Shown: positions 8,622 to 16,849 of the stretch, piece by piece | How the letters are laid out: the number at the start of each line of letters is the position of its first letter | How positions within the stretch are numbered: position 1 is the first letter of the stretch | Assembly (NCBI GenBank): GCA_900550825.1 | Contig: URTZ01000001.1 | Location: 1-46,195, forward strand | Direction: 5' to 3' | Source of the DNA: an uncultured Collinsella sp. | Lineage (GTDB): Bacteria > Actinomycetota > Coriobacteriia > Coriobacteriales > Coriobacteriaceae | DNA: 46,195 nt | The notes under the pieces: model-generated | What the model was told of the DNA's origin: nothing | The model's database searches: none | Seen by the model: only the letters and a program-made list of their open reading frames with translations | Made by a program: the position numbers and the translations under genes

Positions 8622-10646
8622 CTACATCAAGTTGCAAACAGCCGCCGCGAAGGCAACGGGGTCCTCGGGGAGGATGCCCTCGACCAGCAGGGCCTGATCG
8701 TAGAGCAGACCAGAGTACTGCTTGATCTTGTCGGCGTCGCCTGCCTTCTGGGCAGCGACAAGCTTGTCAAAGACCGGGTGCTTGGCGTTGAGCTCGAGCA
8801 CGCGTTGGCTCTTGGGCATGCCGTCGGGCGCGCCCTCGGGTCCCTTCTGGAGCACCTTCTCCATCTCGAGCGAAAGTGGGCCCTCGGTGGTGATACAAGC
8901 GGGGGCATCGGTCAGGCGCGCGGAGACGGCGACTTTCTCGACCTTGTCACCGAGCGCCTCCTTCATAGCGCTAAAGAGGTCCTCGTTCTCCTTGGTGGCG
9001 TCCTCGGCCTCCTTCTTCTCGTCCTCGGTCGCCAGGTCAAGATCACCGGTCGCAACGTTCTTGAGCTCTAGATGACGATCCTCGACCTCGGGCTCGGCAC
9101 CGTCGGCCACAGCCTTCTCGGCAGCCTCGCGGGCAGCATCGTCCTCGTAGATCTTGGGCATATCGGCGGCAACGTACTCACGCATAGCCTGGAACGTGAA
9201 CTCATCCACATCCTGCGTCAGCAGCAGCACGTCATAGCCGCGGTCGAGCACGCCCTTTACCACGGGCATCTTGGCCAAGCGCTCACGCGAGTCGCCGGCG
9301 GCGTAGTAGATGGCCTTCTGATCCTCAGGCATGCCCTTGGCATACTCGGCCAGGGTAATCATCTTCTGTTCCTTGGCAGACCAGAACAGCAACAGGTCGG
9401 CGAGCTCATCGGCCTTCATGCCATAGCTCGAGTAGATGCCGTACTTAAGACCGCGGCCAAAGTTCTCAAAGAACTTCTCGTAGGCCTCGCGGTCGTTGTC
9501 ACGCATATCCTCAAGGTCGGCGGTAATCTTCTTTTCCACACGCTTGGCGATGGCCTTGAGCTGACGGTTCTGCTGCAGCGTCTCGCGCGAGATGTTGAGC
9601 GACACGTCGGCGGAATCCACGACGCCGCGGACAAAGTTGTAGTAGTCGGGCAGCAGGTCGTCGCACTTCTCCATGATCAGGACGTTGGAGCTGTAGAGCG
9701 CCAGACCCTTCTCGTAGTCCTTGCTGTACAGATCGAACGGCGCGCGTCCCGGCACAAACAGCAGGGCGTCATACTCGAGCGTGCCCTCGGCGTGGAAGCT
9801 GATGGTGCGCGCAGGATCGTCAAAGTCGTGGAACGTGGACTTGTAGAACTCGTCGTAGTCCTTCTGCTCGACATCGGAGCTGTGCTTCTTCCAGATCGGT
9901 GTCATGGAATTGACGGTCTCGAGCTCCTGGTAGTCCTCGTACTCGGGCTTGTAATCGTCGCCGGCGTCCTCGGGCTTGGGTTTCTGGCGGCTCTTGGACA
10001 CCATCATCTGGATCGGGTAACGCACATAGTTACTGTACTGCTGAATCAGGCTCTTGAGACCCCACTCGGTCAGGAAGCGATCGTAGGTCTCGGCCTCGCC
10101 GTCGGCATCGAGCTTCTCGTTCTCGCGCAGCGTCAGGATGACATCGGTACCGTGCTCGGCGCGCTCGCCGTCCTCGATGGTGTAGCCCTCAAGACCGTCG
10201 GATTCCCACACATGGGCGACATCCTCGCCGTAGGCGCGGCTGACGACCTTCACATGGCTGGCGACCATAAAAGCCGAGTAGAAGCCCACGCCAAACTGAC
10301 CGATGATGTCGACATCGGAGCCCTGCTGCTCGGCGTTCTCGGTCTTAAACTCCTCGGAGCCGGAATGGGCGATGGTGCCCAGATTGCGCTCCAGCTCCTC
10401 GGCGGTCATGCCAATGCCGTTATCCGAGATGGTAATGGTGCGGGCGTCTTTATCAAAGGAGACGCGAATGGCCAGGTCGCCCTGGTCGATCTTGACGCTC
10501 GGGTCCTGCAGGCTCTTAAAGTTGAGCTTGTCGACGGCGTCGCTCGCGTTAGAGATAAGCTCGCGCAGGAAGATTTCTTTATTGGTGTAGATGGAGTTGA
10601 TCATGAGGTCGAGCAGTTTTTTGCTCTCGGTCTTAAATTGACGCAT
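8622..10646 (-). CDS. htpG: Molecular chaperone HtpG (Hsp90)
   Basis: A 674-residue cytosolic ATP-dependent chaperone. The GHKL ATPase domain is clear: the catalytic Glu and Mg-binding Asn in ELISNASDAVDKL, DNGIGM, GTIAHSGS and GQFGVGFYSAF, followed by the middle domain (with SRETLQQNRQLKAI) and the C-terminal dimerisation domain. An acidic, low-complexity insert lies around residues 505-570 (EDDAAREAAEKAVADG onward), longer than in many bacterial homologues. The ATG at 10646 has AAAGGA at good spacing. The leader carries a terminator-like hairpin (10677-10702), implying control after transcription starts. Confidence 0.97.
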   Translation of the reverse strand: MRQFKTESKKLLDLMINSIYTNKEIFLRELISNASDAVDKLNFKSLQDPSVKIDQGDLAIRVSFDKDARTITISDNGIGMTAEELERNLGTIAHSGSEEFKTENAEQQGSDVDIIGQFGVGFYSAFMVASHVKVVSRAYGEDVAHVWESDGLEGYTIEDGERAEHGTDVILTLRENEKLDADGEAETYDRFLTEWGLKSLIQQYSNYVRYPIQMMVSKSRQKPKPEDAGDDYKPEYEDYQELETVNSMTPIWKKHSSDVEQKDYDEFYKSTFHDFDDPARTISFHAEGTLEYDALLFVPGRAPFDLYSKDYEKGLALYSSNVLIMEKCDDLLPDYYNFVRGVVDSADVSLNISRETLQQNRQLKAIAKRVEKKITADLEDMRDNDREAYEKFFENFGRGLKYGIYSSYGMKADELADLLLFWSAKEQKMITLAEYAKGMPEDQKAIYYAAGDSRERLAKMPVVKGVLDRGYDVLLLTQDVDEFTFQAMREYVAADMPKIYEDDAAREAAEKAVADGAEPEVEDRHLELKNVATGDLDLATEDEKKEAEDATKENEDLFSAMKEALGDKVEKVAVSARLTDAPACITTEGPLSLEMEKVLQKGPEGAPDGMPKSQRVLELNAKHPVFDKLVAAQKAGDADKIKQYSGLLYDQALLVEGILPEDPVAFAAAVCNLM

Positions 10647-10676
10647 GTGCAGTCCTTTCGCGCTACCCCCGTCCGC

Positions 10677-10702
10677 AAAAAACGGCCCGGTCGCCCGAGC
10701 CG
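10677..10702 (-). terminator. Terminator-like hairpin in the htpG leader
   Basis: On the minus strand CGGCTCGG (10702-10695) pairs with CCGGGCCG (10690-10683) around a GCGA tetraloop and is followed directly by TTTTTT. It ends only 31 bases before the htpG start, and there is no room for a promoter in between. It could be an attenuator, or a terminator of the upstream acetyltransferase that htpG transcripts must read through. Confidence 0.7.
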
Positions 10703-10733
10703 CATCGCAGACCTGCTATGTTCAGACTTAGAT

Positions 10734-10762
10734 TTTATAACCCATTAACGCGCATATATACA
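10734..10762 (-). promoter_or_regulatory. Candidate htpG promoter
   Basis: TATAAA (10739-10734) as -10 and TGTATA (10762-10757) as -35 with a 17-base spacer. No CIRCE (HrcA) element or HspR inverted repeat was seen nearby. Confidence 0.4.
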
Positions 10763-10849
10763 TACGGAATCGAAAAACTGTATGTCCGAGCGCTCTGATG
10801 CGCCAATTGCCAAGGAGTGTCCCAAACTGCCGGCAGGAAAGGAACGTTC

Positions 10850-11350
10850 CTATCTGCCATCTACGCGCTTGGCCATCCAGACATGGGGCTGGCCCTCGTC
10901 TTCGTAATCTACCGGGGCAATTTGCGTGTAGCCCGCCTTTGCATAGAGCGGCAACACGTATTCCTGCGCATGCAGCTTAATAAGCTTAGCGCCGGCATCG
11001 CGTGCACACGAAGCACTGGCCTCGACGATCGCACTCGCCAGTCCGCGACGACGCATAGCCGGCAGCACGGCGACGCGCCCCATAATGTAGGTCTCCCCCG
11101 CCGCAACGCCTTCGTCCATGTCGCATGCCGGCAACACCGGGGCCTCTGCGTCAGCCACGCGCTCAAGCTCTTCGGGAAACACGCGCGAGCAACCGGCAAG
11201 CTCGCCGTCTACATAGAGCGTCACATGAATGCAGTTTGGATCCTCGTCGATAGCGTCGAACTCATTCTCGTAGCCTTGCTCGTCCATAAAAATGACGCGG
11301 CGCACCAACGCCGCGTCATCAAAGCATCCCGTCTTAAGTTGGATATCCAT
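10850..11350 (-). CDS. GNAT family N-acetyltransferase (ElaA-like)
   Basis: A 166-residue cytosolic acetyltransferase that would transfer acetyl from acetyl-CoA to an amine. The CoA-binding motif is GRVAVLPAMRRRGLAS, followed by KLIKLHAQEYVLPLYAKAGY and a C-terminal DEGQPHVWMAK, the pattern of the ElaA/YjcF subgroup. Start set at the ATG at 11350, six bases after AAAGG; an ATG 18 bases upstream lacks a site. It lies 40 bases past the phosphotyrosine phosphatase gene and may be read with the Cps module. Substrate unknown. Confidence 0.85.
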   Translation of the reverse strand: MDIQLKTGCFDDAALVRRVIFMDEQGYENEFDAIDEDPNCIHVTLYVDGELAGCSRVFPEELERVADAEAPVLPACDMDEGVAAGETYIMGRVAVLPAMRRRGLASAIVEASASCARDAGAKLIKLHAQEYVLPLYAKAGYTQIAPVDYEDEGQPHVWMAKRVDGR

Positions 11351-11389
11351 GGCTGCCCTTTCATTCAATGCGAACGTTAGGGACAGATA

Positions 11390-12040
11390 TTAGCGAAAAT
11401 GAGCTCCGCGCACGCTAAACTTCGCGCGAGCCTTCGCCAGGCAGTCGTAATGACCCGCGTTATGGGCATCGCTCGCGATGAAGCTGTACAGGTTCTGATC
11501 GAACAGGCGCTGTGCCGGCTTTTTCTCGCGACCAAAGCGACCGCCGGCAATAAAGTCCGCCGAAGCCTGCAGCTTGCAGCCCATATCGACCAGGCGCTCC
11601 GCCACGCTTACATCCTTTTGAACCGCACGATAGCGCTCAGGATGAGCGATAATCACCTGGTAACCACGGCACTGCAAATCGTAAATCGTGTTCTCGTACT
11701 CTCTAAACGCATACGCATCGGCATGCGTCGAAAGCTCGAGCAGAAACTCGTTGGTCCCATCGAAATGCAAGTGCTCCGCGGCATCGATACCAAGCTCAAC
11801 GAGCTTTCGATGGTTGACCTCGAAGCCCATCTGGAGCGGAAAACCGTCAGCGTTATCACGCAGCAGCTCAAAGGCATCCCACATCTTGTCGTAATCAAAA
11901 TAGGGATCACGGCAGTGAGGAGTGCAAACGATTCTGGTTACACCGGCCCGCTTGGCAGCCTCGAGCATCGCCAAGCTCTCATCGAGATCGGCGGCGCCGT
12001 CGTCTACACCCGGCAAGATATGGCAATGAATGTCACGCAT
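11390..12040 (-). CDS. CpsB/YwqE-type tyrosine-protein phosphatase (PHP fold)
   Basis: A 216-residue metal-dependent phosphatase of the PHP superfamily. Metal ligands are visible in MRDIHCHILPGVDDGA, CTPHCRDPYFD, IIAHPERYRAV and IASDAHNAG. The family removes phosphate from the tyrosine cluster of CpsD-type kinases and so tunes capsule or exopolysaccharide assembly. It is the third gene of a CpsC-CpsD-CpsB run; the ATG at 12040 lies 17 bases past the kinase stop with AAGG upstream. Length is slightly short (usual about 240-255), but all motif blocks are present. Confidence 0.9.
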   Translation of the reverse strand: MRDIHCHILPGVDDGAADLDESLAMLEAAKRAGVTRIVCTPHCRDPYFDYDKMWDAFELLRDNADGFPLQMGFEVNHRKLVELGIDAAEHLHFDGTNEFLLELSTHADAYAFREYENTIYDLQCRGYQVIIAHPERYRAVQKDVSVAERLVDMGCKLQASADFIAGGRFGREKKPAQRLFDQNLYSFIASDAHNAGHYDCLAKARAKFSVRGAHFR

Positions 12041-12057
12041 AGGTCAGCCTTAATCAA

Positions 12058-12795
12058 CTAAACGTTTGCTCGGTTGGTGAAGATGCCCTTTTTGGAAGTC
12101 CCCTGATCGTCGGAGCCCTTCTTCACCTTCTTACCGTCCTTGGTGTAGTAGGAGTAGTAGTACTCGCTAGTCTCGGTCTCGCAGTAGTTCATAACGGTAC
12201 CGATGAGCTTGACCTTCTCGGACTTCTTAAGCTGACCGATGGCGTTGAGCGCCTCCTCGCGCTTGGTGAAGTCCTCACGCACGACAAAAAGCGCACCGTC
12301 GGTCAGACTTGCGATCTCGGCAGCATCGATGAAGGTGCCGACCGGGGGAGCATCAAAGATGACGTACTGGAACTTGGCGGACAGTGCCTTTACCAGCTTG
12401 GCAAAGCGGTGAGAGACGATGATGTCGGCAGGATTGGGAATATGCGGCTCGGCATCGAGGAAGTAGAAGTTCTTCTGACCCGTCTCGACAATCGCCTGGT
12501 CAATAGAAACCTGCTCGGAAAGGACTGCATAGAGTCCGCCGCGGGAGCGGACGCCGAGCATATCGGCAAGGGACCTGCGACGCATATCAGCCTCGACCAG
12601 CAGGACGCTCTTGCCGCTGGTGGCGATAGCCTGGGCAAGGTTGATGGAAACCGTAGACTTGCCCTCGTTGGGAATCGAGGACGTAACGGTGATGGTGCGA
12701 ATGGGGTCGTCCACGCTCGCAAAGCGGATGTTGGCCAGAAGGGTCTTGGCGGCATTCTGTACAACGAGCTTATCGGTGTTCTTTGCCTTAGCCAT
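12058..12795 (-). CDS. CpsD/CapB family tyrosine-protein kinase
   Basis: A 245-residue BY-kinase. Walker A is SSIPNEGKSTVSINLA, Walker A' is LLVEADMRRR and Walker B is VIFDAPPVG; the C-terminus carries the tyrosine cluster SEYYYSYY, the autophosphorylation target, followed by a lysine-rich tail. It works with the membrane adaptor encoded just upstream (two bases away), which activates the kinase, and with the phosphatase downstream. No glycosyltransferase or flippase genes accompany the module in this window, so the polysaccharide it controls is not known. Confidence 0.93.
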   Translation of the reverse strand: MAKAKNTDKLVVQNAAKTLLANIRFASVDDPIRTITVTSSIPNEGKSTVSINLAQAIATSGKSVLLVEADMRRRSLADMLGVRSRGGLYAVLSEQVSIDQAIVETGQKNFYFLDAEPHIPNPADIIVSHRFAKLVKALSAKFQYVIFDAPPVGTFIDAAEIASLTDGALFVVREDFTKREEALNAIGQLKKSEKVKLIGTVMNYCETETSEYYYSYYTKDGKKVKKGSDDQGTSKKGIFTNRANV

Positions 12796-12797
12796 GC

Positions 12798-13454
12798 CTA
12801 TTTACCACCTTTCATAGCCGGAATTCGGCCAACAACGGGAATGCCCAGGAGCTCTTCTGCCTCTTCGGCACCGCGGATGCGGGTGTTGAGCATGTCTGCC
12901 AAAACGACATAGGCAACTGCGATAAAGATGCCCGCGAGGAACGCGACAGCAACGTACAGCATACGCTTGGGGCCGCTGGGGACTTCGGGAGTCTTAGCCT
13001 CGTCGATAACGTTGATGCTCTGGGCAGCGCCGACGTTCTGAGCGACCGTACTCACCGAGCTGGCCATGGCCTTTGCGACCTTAGCCGTCTCCTTGGCATC
13101 GGTGCCGGTAACCGAAAGCGTAATGACACGCGTGGTGGTCTCGGAGGAAACAGACACCTTGTAGTCATCCAGATCGGTGAGGCCCAGTTCATTGGCTGCG
13201 CCGCTCTTAACGCTATCGCTATCCAGCAGCGTGGCGATATCGTTGGAAAGCATCTGACTCGCCGAGAGATCGTTGTAGCTCATCTGGCCGCTATCGTCGG
13301 TCTTGGCGAGAATGTACATGCTCGTCGTCGCGGTATAGGTGTTGTCCATCGCAACGAAGGACACGATGCCCATGGCGATCGCGCAGACCACCGGAAGGGT
13401 GATGACCAGCTGAAGGTGCTTCTTCAGCAGCTGGAACAGTTCGAGAAGGGTCAT
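12798..13454 (-). CDS. CpsC/YveK-type chain-length determinant and kinase adaptor
   Basis: A 218-residue membrane protein with an N-terminal helix (LQLVITLPVVCAIAMGIVSF), a periplasm-facing Wzz domain and a second helix (LYVAVAFLAGIFIAVAYVVL) preceded by the proline motif PEVPSGPKR. The short cytosolic tail (IRGAEEAEELLGIPVVGRIP) is the region that activates the partner kinase in this family. It starts the Cps module; a promoter candidate (TTGGTC, 17 bases, TAACAT) lies at 13502-13530. Confidence 0.92.
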   Translation of the reverse strand: MTLLELFQLLKKHLQLVITLPVVCAIAMGIVSFVAMDNTYTATTSMYILAKTDDSGQMSYNDLSASQMLSNDIATLLDSDSVKSGAANELGLTDLDDYKVSVSSETTTRVITLSVTGTDAKETAKVAKAMASSVSTVAQNVGAAQSINVIDEAKTPEVPSGPKRMLYVAVAFLAGIFIAVAYVVLADMLNTRIRGAEEAEELLGIPVVGRIPAMKGGK

Positions 13455-13501
13455 GCAGCTTGCCTTTCATTTCCCCAGTTCGGATTGACAAAACTGTCCA
13501 T

Positions 13502-13530
13502 ATGTTATCGCATCTTTTTACCGAGACCAA
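13502..13530 (-). promoter_or_regulatory. Promoter candidate of the CpsC-CpsD-CpsB genes
   Basis: Minus strand TTGGTC (13530-13525), a 17-base spacer and TAACAT (13507-13502), about 48 bases before the CpsC start. Confidence 0.5.
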
Positions 13531-13590
13531 ACTCTATACATAAGAAACAGGCTCTCCTGTAAAAATGTCGGAAGCAATCGTAAAATTGCA

Positions 13591-13624
13591 CAACAACGCC
13601 GCACCCGAAAGTCAAATGCGGCGT
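13591..13624 (-). terminator. Intrinsic terminator after phoR
   Basis: ACGCCGCA (13624-13617) and TGCGGCGT (13603-13596) form an 8-bp stem, with TGTTG after it, about 26 bases past the histidine kinase stop at 13650. Confidence 0.65.
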
Positions 13625-13649
13625 CTGCATCAATATCTATGTTGTATCG

Positions 13650-15074
13650 CTATGCGAATGGCTCGTCCTGCTGTATGGGAAACGTCACCGTAATGGTGGT
13701 TCCCACGCCCAACGCGCTCGACAAATCGAGCGTGGCGTGATGATACAGGGCCGCATGCTTGACAATGGCAAGCCCCAGGCCGGTTCCGCCGCGTGCCTTG
13801 GACCTACTCTTGTCCACGCGATAGAACCGCTCAAATACCTTGCCCTGTTCTTCAGGCGCGATACCGATTCCCGTGTCGGCGACCGCGAGGAACGGATGGC
13901 CTTCGTCGTTGGTGCCGCACTGCAGCGTAACCGTACCGCCGGGCCGATTGTAGCGGATGGCGTTGCTTGCCAGATTATAGATGAGCTCGTCGATCAAGCG
14001 CGACACGCCTTCGATGACCACAGGCTTGGTCTCATGACTTATCGTCACATTCGCCTGACGGGCGACCTGTTCAAGACGCTGCTCAACCGCGTAGATGGCA
14101 CGCGAGAGCTCAATAGGCTCCGTGGACCCAATGGGCACCGCCTCGCCCTCAGTTGCACGCTCGGCCTCGTCCAAGTTAGACAGCGTAAGGATGTCGTTGA
14201 CGAGCGCCGCCAAGCGGCCTGCCTCACGATAGATGCGACCGCCAAAGTTGCGCAGGTCGTCCTCGCCCTCGACCATGCCGTTTGCGATGAGCTCGGCATA
14301 GCCCGAAATCGCCGTAAGCGGCGTCTTGAGCTCATGGGTGATATTCGCCGTGAACTCGCGGCGCATACGGTCGTTGTCCGCCAGCACCGCCATTTGGCGC
14401 TTGAGCTCCTGGCGCTGCGACTCAATACGCTCAAGCATGGGGACCATCTCGGCATAGGCGTGCTCATAGCTACGGCGTGGGTGGTCCAAATCCACCTCTT
14501 GCAACGGCGCGATGATGGCACGGGACTCGCGGCGCGCCATAAAAAACGAGAGTACCGCACCCGCTGCTGCGACAAGCAGCATCGGCGCCACCATCGACAG
14601 CATAATCGCCGCAACGCCAGGCTGGGCCTGCGCCAAGCGGACAACCTGGCCGTTATCAAGGGCGACGGCGCGATACAGCATAATCTCGTCGAGCGTAGAG
14701 CTTGCGCGCTCCGCGGAACCCGAACCACTCTCAAAGGCCTCGATGACCTCGGGGCGATCGCCATGGTTGGGCAGTGTGGAAGGCGACGCCTCGTTGTCGT
14801 AGGCAACCGATCCATCCTTGTTAATCAGCGTGATGCGCAAGTCCTCTCGATCGAGGCTACGCAAGAACGGGATGGGCTCCTGCTGCTCGTCGAGGGCGGC
14901 AGCAATGAGCTCGGTTTCTTGCGCCAGGTTGGCACTCGTGGCATCCGCCAAGGTGTTTTGCACAAAGAACGCACCCAGCACCGTAAACGCCACGATAACC
15001 GCCATGGCGCAGACAAAGATCGTCACAAAAACGCGGTGCGACAGCGTATGTTTTCCCTGGGGGGCGAAGACCAC
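13650..15074 (-). CDS. phoR: PhoR-type sensor histidine kinase
   Basis: A 474-residue membrane kinase. One N-terminal helix (VFVTIFVCAMAVIVAFTVLG), an extracytoplasmic domain of about 130 residues, a second helix (IMLSMVAPMLLVAAAGAVLS), then HisKA with the phospho-accepting His in FTANITHELKTPLTAISGYA and HATPase with LASNAIRYN, DTGIGIAPEE and GGTGLGLAIVKH. It starts with GTG at 15074, eight bases after GGAGG and three bases past the response-regulator stop, so the two are co-translated. The name follows family resemblance and its position next to PhoB-like and PstB genes; the input signal could differ. Confidence 0.85.
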   Translation of the reverse strand: MVFAPQGKHTLSHRVFVTIFVCAMAVIVAFTVLGAFFVQNTLADATSANLAQETELIAAALDEQQEPIPFLRSLDREDLRITLINKDGSVAYDNEASPSTLPNHGDRPEVIEAFESGSGSAERASSTLDEIMLYRAVALDNGQVVRLAQAQPGVAAIMLSMVAPMLLVAAAGAVLSFFMARRESRAIIAPLQEVDLDHPRRSYEHAYAEMVPMLERIESQRQELKRQMAVLADNDRMRREFTANITHELKTPLTAISGYAELIANGMVEGEDDLRNFGGRIYREAGRLAALVNDILTLSNLDEAERATEGEAVPIGSTEPIELSRAIYAVEQRLEQVARQANVTISHETKPVVIEGVSRLIDELIYNLASNAIRYNRPGGTVTLQCGTNDEGHPFLAVADTGIGIAPEEQGKVFERFYRVDKSRSKARGGTGLGLAIVKHAALYHHATLDLSSALGVGTTITVTFPIQQDEPFA

Positions 15075-15077
15075 GGG

Positions 15078-15806
15078 TTACTCCTCCGATGCGGTGGCCG
15101 CGGTGTCGTCACCTTCGGCACCATCACCGGCAGAAGGCTCGGCCAAGCGGTAGCCCACGCCGCGCACGGTCTCGATGGCGCCGGCATGCTCGCCCAGTTT
15201 TTGGCGAAGCGTCTGCACGTGCACGTCAACGGTGCGCGAACCGCCGTCGAAGTCCCAGCCCCACACGCTCTGCAGCAACGACTCGCGGGTAAAGACCACG
15301 CCGGGCTTGCGCATGAGGTACTCGAGCAGGTCGAACTCGCGCAGGGTGAGCTTAAGCGGCTCGCCGGCAACGGTCACCTCGCGATGGCTGGGCGAGAGCA
15401 CGATGTCGCCCACGCTGAGCACATCGCTCGCCTGCTTGACCATGCCGCCGCGACGCAGCAGTGCGCGGCAGCGGCTCGCAAGCTCCATGAGCGAAAACGG
15501 CTTAGTCAGGTAATCGTCGGCACCGCCATCGAGCGCCATCACCTTGTCGAGCTCGGTATCCTTGGCGGTAAGCATCATGATGGGCACCGTCGCCGTCAGG
15601 CGATCGGCACGCAGTCGACGCATAATCGCCAAGCCATCGGTATCGGGCAGCATGATGTCGAGCAGGACGGCATCGGGTACCCGTCGCGCCACGGCAGCCT
15701 TAAACTCACCGTCGCACGAAAAGCCTTCGGCCTCAATCCCCTGCTTGCGCAGCGCATAGACCGTCAAATCCCTGATGTTGTCATCGTCCTCGACGTAATA
15801 GATCAT
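15078..15806 (-). CDS. phoB: PhoB-type response regulator (OmpR family)
   Basis: A 242-residue DNA-binding regulator. Receiver: acidic pocket EDDDN, phospho-acceptor Asp in DAVLLDIMLPD, LTAKD and the KPFS lysine; the C-terminal winged helix ends with the wing GVGYRLAEP. Start set at the ATG at 15806, seven bases after AAAGGGG, rather than the in-frame ATG at 15830. It is co-translated with the kinase downstream. A 14-base perfect palindrome (15847-15860) sits at its promoter and could be its own binding site. Acting on the pst/pho regulon is inferred from context. Confidence 0.87.
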   Translation of the reverse strand: MIYYVEDDDNIRDLTVYALRKQGIEAEGFSCDGEFKAAVARRVPDAVLLDIMLPDTDGLAIMRRLRADRLTATVPIMMLTAKDTELDKVMALDGGADDYLTKPFSLMELASRCRALLRRGGMVKQASDVLSVGDIVLSPSHREVTVAGEPLKLTLREFDLLEYLMRKPGVVFTRESLLQSVWGWDFDGGSRTVDVHVQTLRQKLGEHAGAIETVRGVGYRLAEPSAGDGAEGDDTAATASEE

Positions 15807-15846
15807 GTTGAACCCCTTTGCGGCCGGCATGACCGCATCTTAACCC

Positions 15847-15860
15847 TAAAGGTACCTTTA
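15847..15860. promoter_or_regulatory. Perfect 14-bp palindrome upstream of phoB
   Basis: TAAAGGTACCTTTA lies between the pstB stop and the phoB start, 41 bases before the latter; on the minus strand it overlaps a weak promoter with TAAGAT as -10. A regulator site is the simplest reading. Confidence 0.4.
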
Positions 15861-15870
15861 CTAGATGGTA

Positions 15871-16746
15871 TCAGCCAAAACGTCCCGTCAAATAATCCGC
15901 CGTGCGCGGATCGGTCGGATTCTTGAAGAGTTGCGCGGTGGGCGCGTGCTCCACCAGCTCACCCAGCAAAAAGAATGCGACCGAATCGGAGATACGCGCC
16001 GCCTGCTGCATATTGTGCGTAACGACCACGAGCGTGCAGGTCTCTTTGAGCTCGCAGGCCAGCTGCTCCACCACCAGCGTCGACACAGGGTCGAGTGCCG
16101 AGGTCGGCTCGTCCATCAGCAGAATGTCGGGCTGCACGGCAAGTGCGCGGGCGATGCACAGGCGCTGCTGCTGTCCACCCGAAAGACCCAGGCCCGACTC
16201 CTTGAGCTTGTCCTTGACCTCATCCCATAGCGCAGCGCGACGAAGGGAATCCTCGACCAGCCCATCCAGCACAGCGCGATCGCGCACGCCCATGCCGCGC
16301 GGCCCATAGGCGACGTTGTCGTAGATGCTCATGGGAAACGGGTTGGGGCGCTGGAACACCATGCCCACGCGCTGGCGCAAACGGCAGATGTCGTAATCGC
16401 CCAGGATATCTTGACCATCGAGCGCAATCTTGCCCTCGATGCGGCAATCCTTGATGCCGTCGTTCATGCGGTTAAAGCAGCGCAGCAACGTGGACTTTCC
16501 GCAGCCCGAAGGCCCGATGAACGAGGTGATCTGCTTGTCGCGGATCTTGATATTCACGTCCTTGAGCGCATGATGGTCGCCATAGAACAGGTCGAGGCCC
16601 TCGACATCGATGCGCGTCGGCGAGGCGGCAAGATCCTCTGCCGTGGGGCGAGTCGCATCCCCAACCTCGCGCTCATGCGCGGCCTCGGCCTGCGCTTCCA
16701 TGAGTTCTTCAAGCTCCGTGGGCTCCACAGCCGCAGCAGCCGTCAT
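15871..16746 (-). CDS. pstB: Phosphate ABC transporter ATP-binding protein PstB
   Basis: A 291-residue cytosolic ATPase that powers phosphate import with PstC/PstA. Walker A is GPSGCGKSTLLRCFNRMND, the signature is LSGGQQQRLCIARAL, Walker B is ILLMDEPTSALDP and the His switch is VVTHNMQQA; the RMND extension of Walker A is typical of PstB. An extra N-terminal stretch of about 40 mostly acidic residues precedes the domain. Start at the ATG at 16746, eight bases after GGAGG. PstS, PstC, PstA and PhoU are not adjacent. A good -35 (TTGACA, minus strand 16828-16823) lies upstream, without a convincing -10. Confidence 0.93.
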   Translation of the reverse strand: MTAAAAVEPTELEELMEAQAEAAHEREVGDATRPTAEDLAASPTRIDVEGLDLFYGDHHALKDVNIKIRDKQITSFIGPSGCGKSTLLRCFNRMNDGIKDCRIEGKIALDGQDILGDYDICRLRQRVGMVFQRPNPFPMSIYDNVAYGPRGMGVRDRAVLDGLVEDSLRRAALWDEVKDKLKESGLGLSGGQQQRLCIARALAVQPDILLMDEPTSALDPVSTLVVEQLACELKETCTLVVVTHNMQQAARISDSVAFFLLGELVEHAPTAQLFKNPTDPRTADYLTGRFG

Positions 16747-16849
16747 ACCGCATACCTCCACATCGATATCAATTCAGCAGTATCGATAGTAGGAATCGCG
16801 GCTCATATGCACGTGAGCGCATTGTCAAGTGTTTGTAAGGGCACACTGG

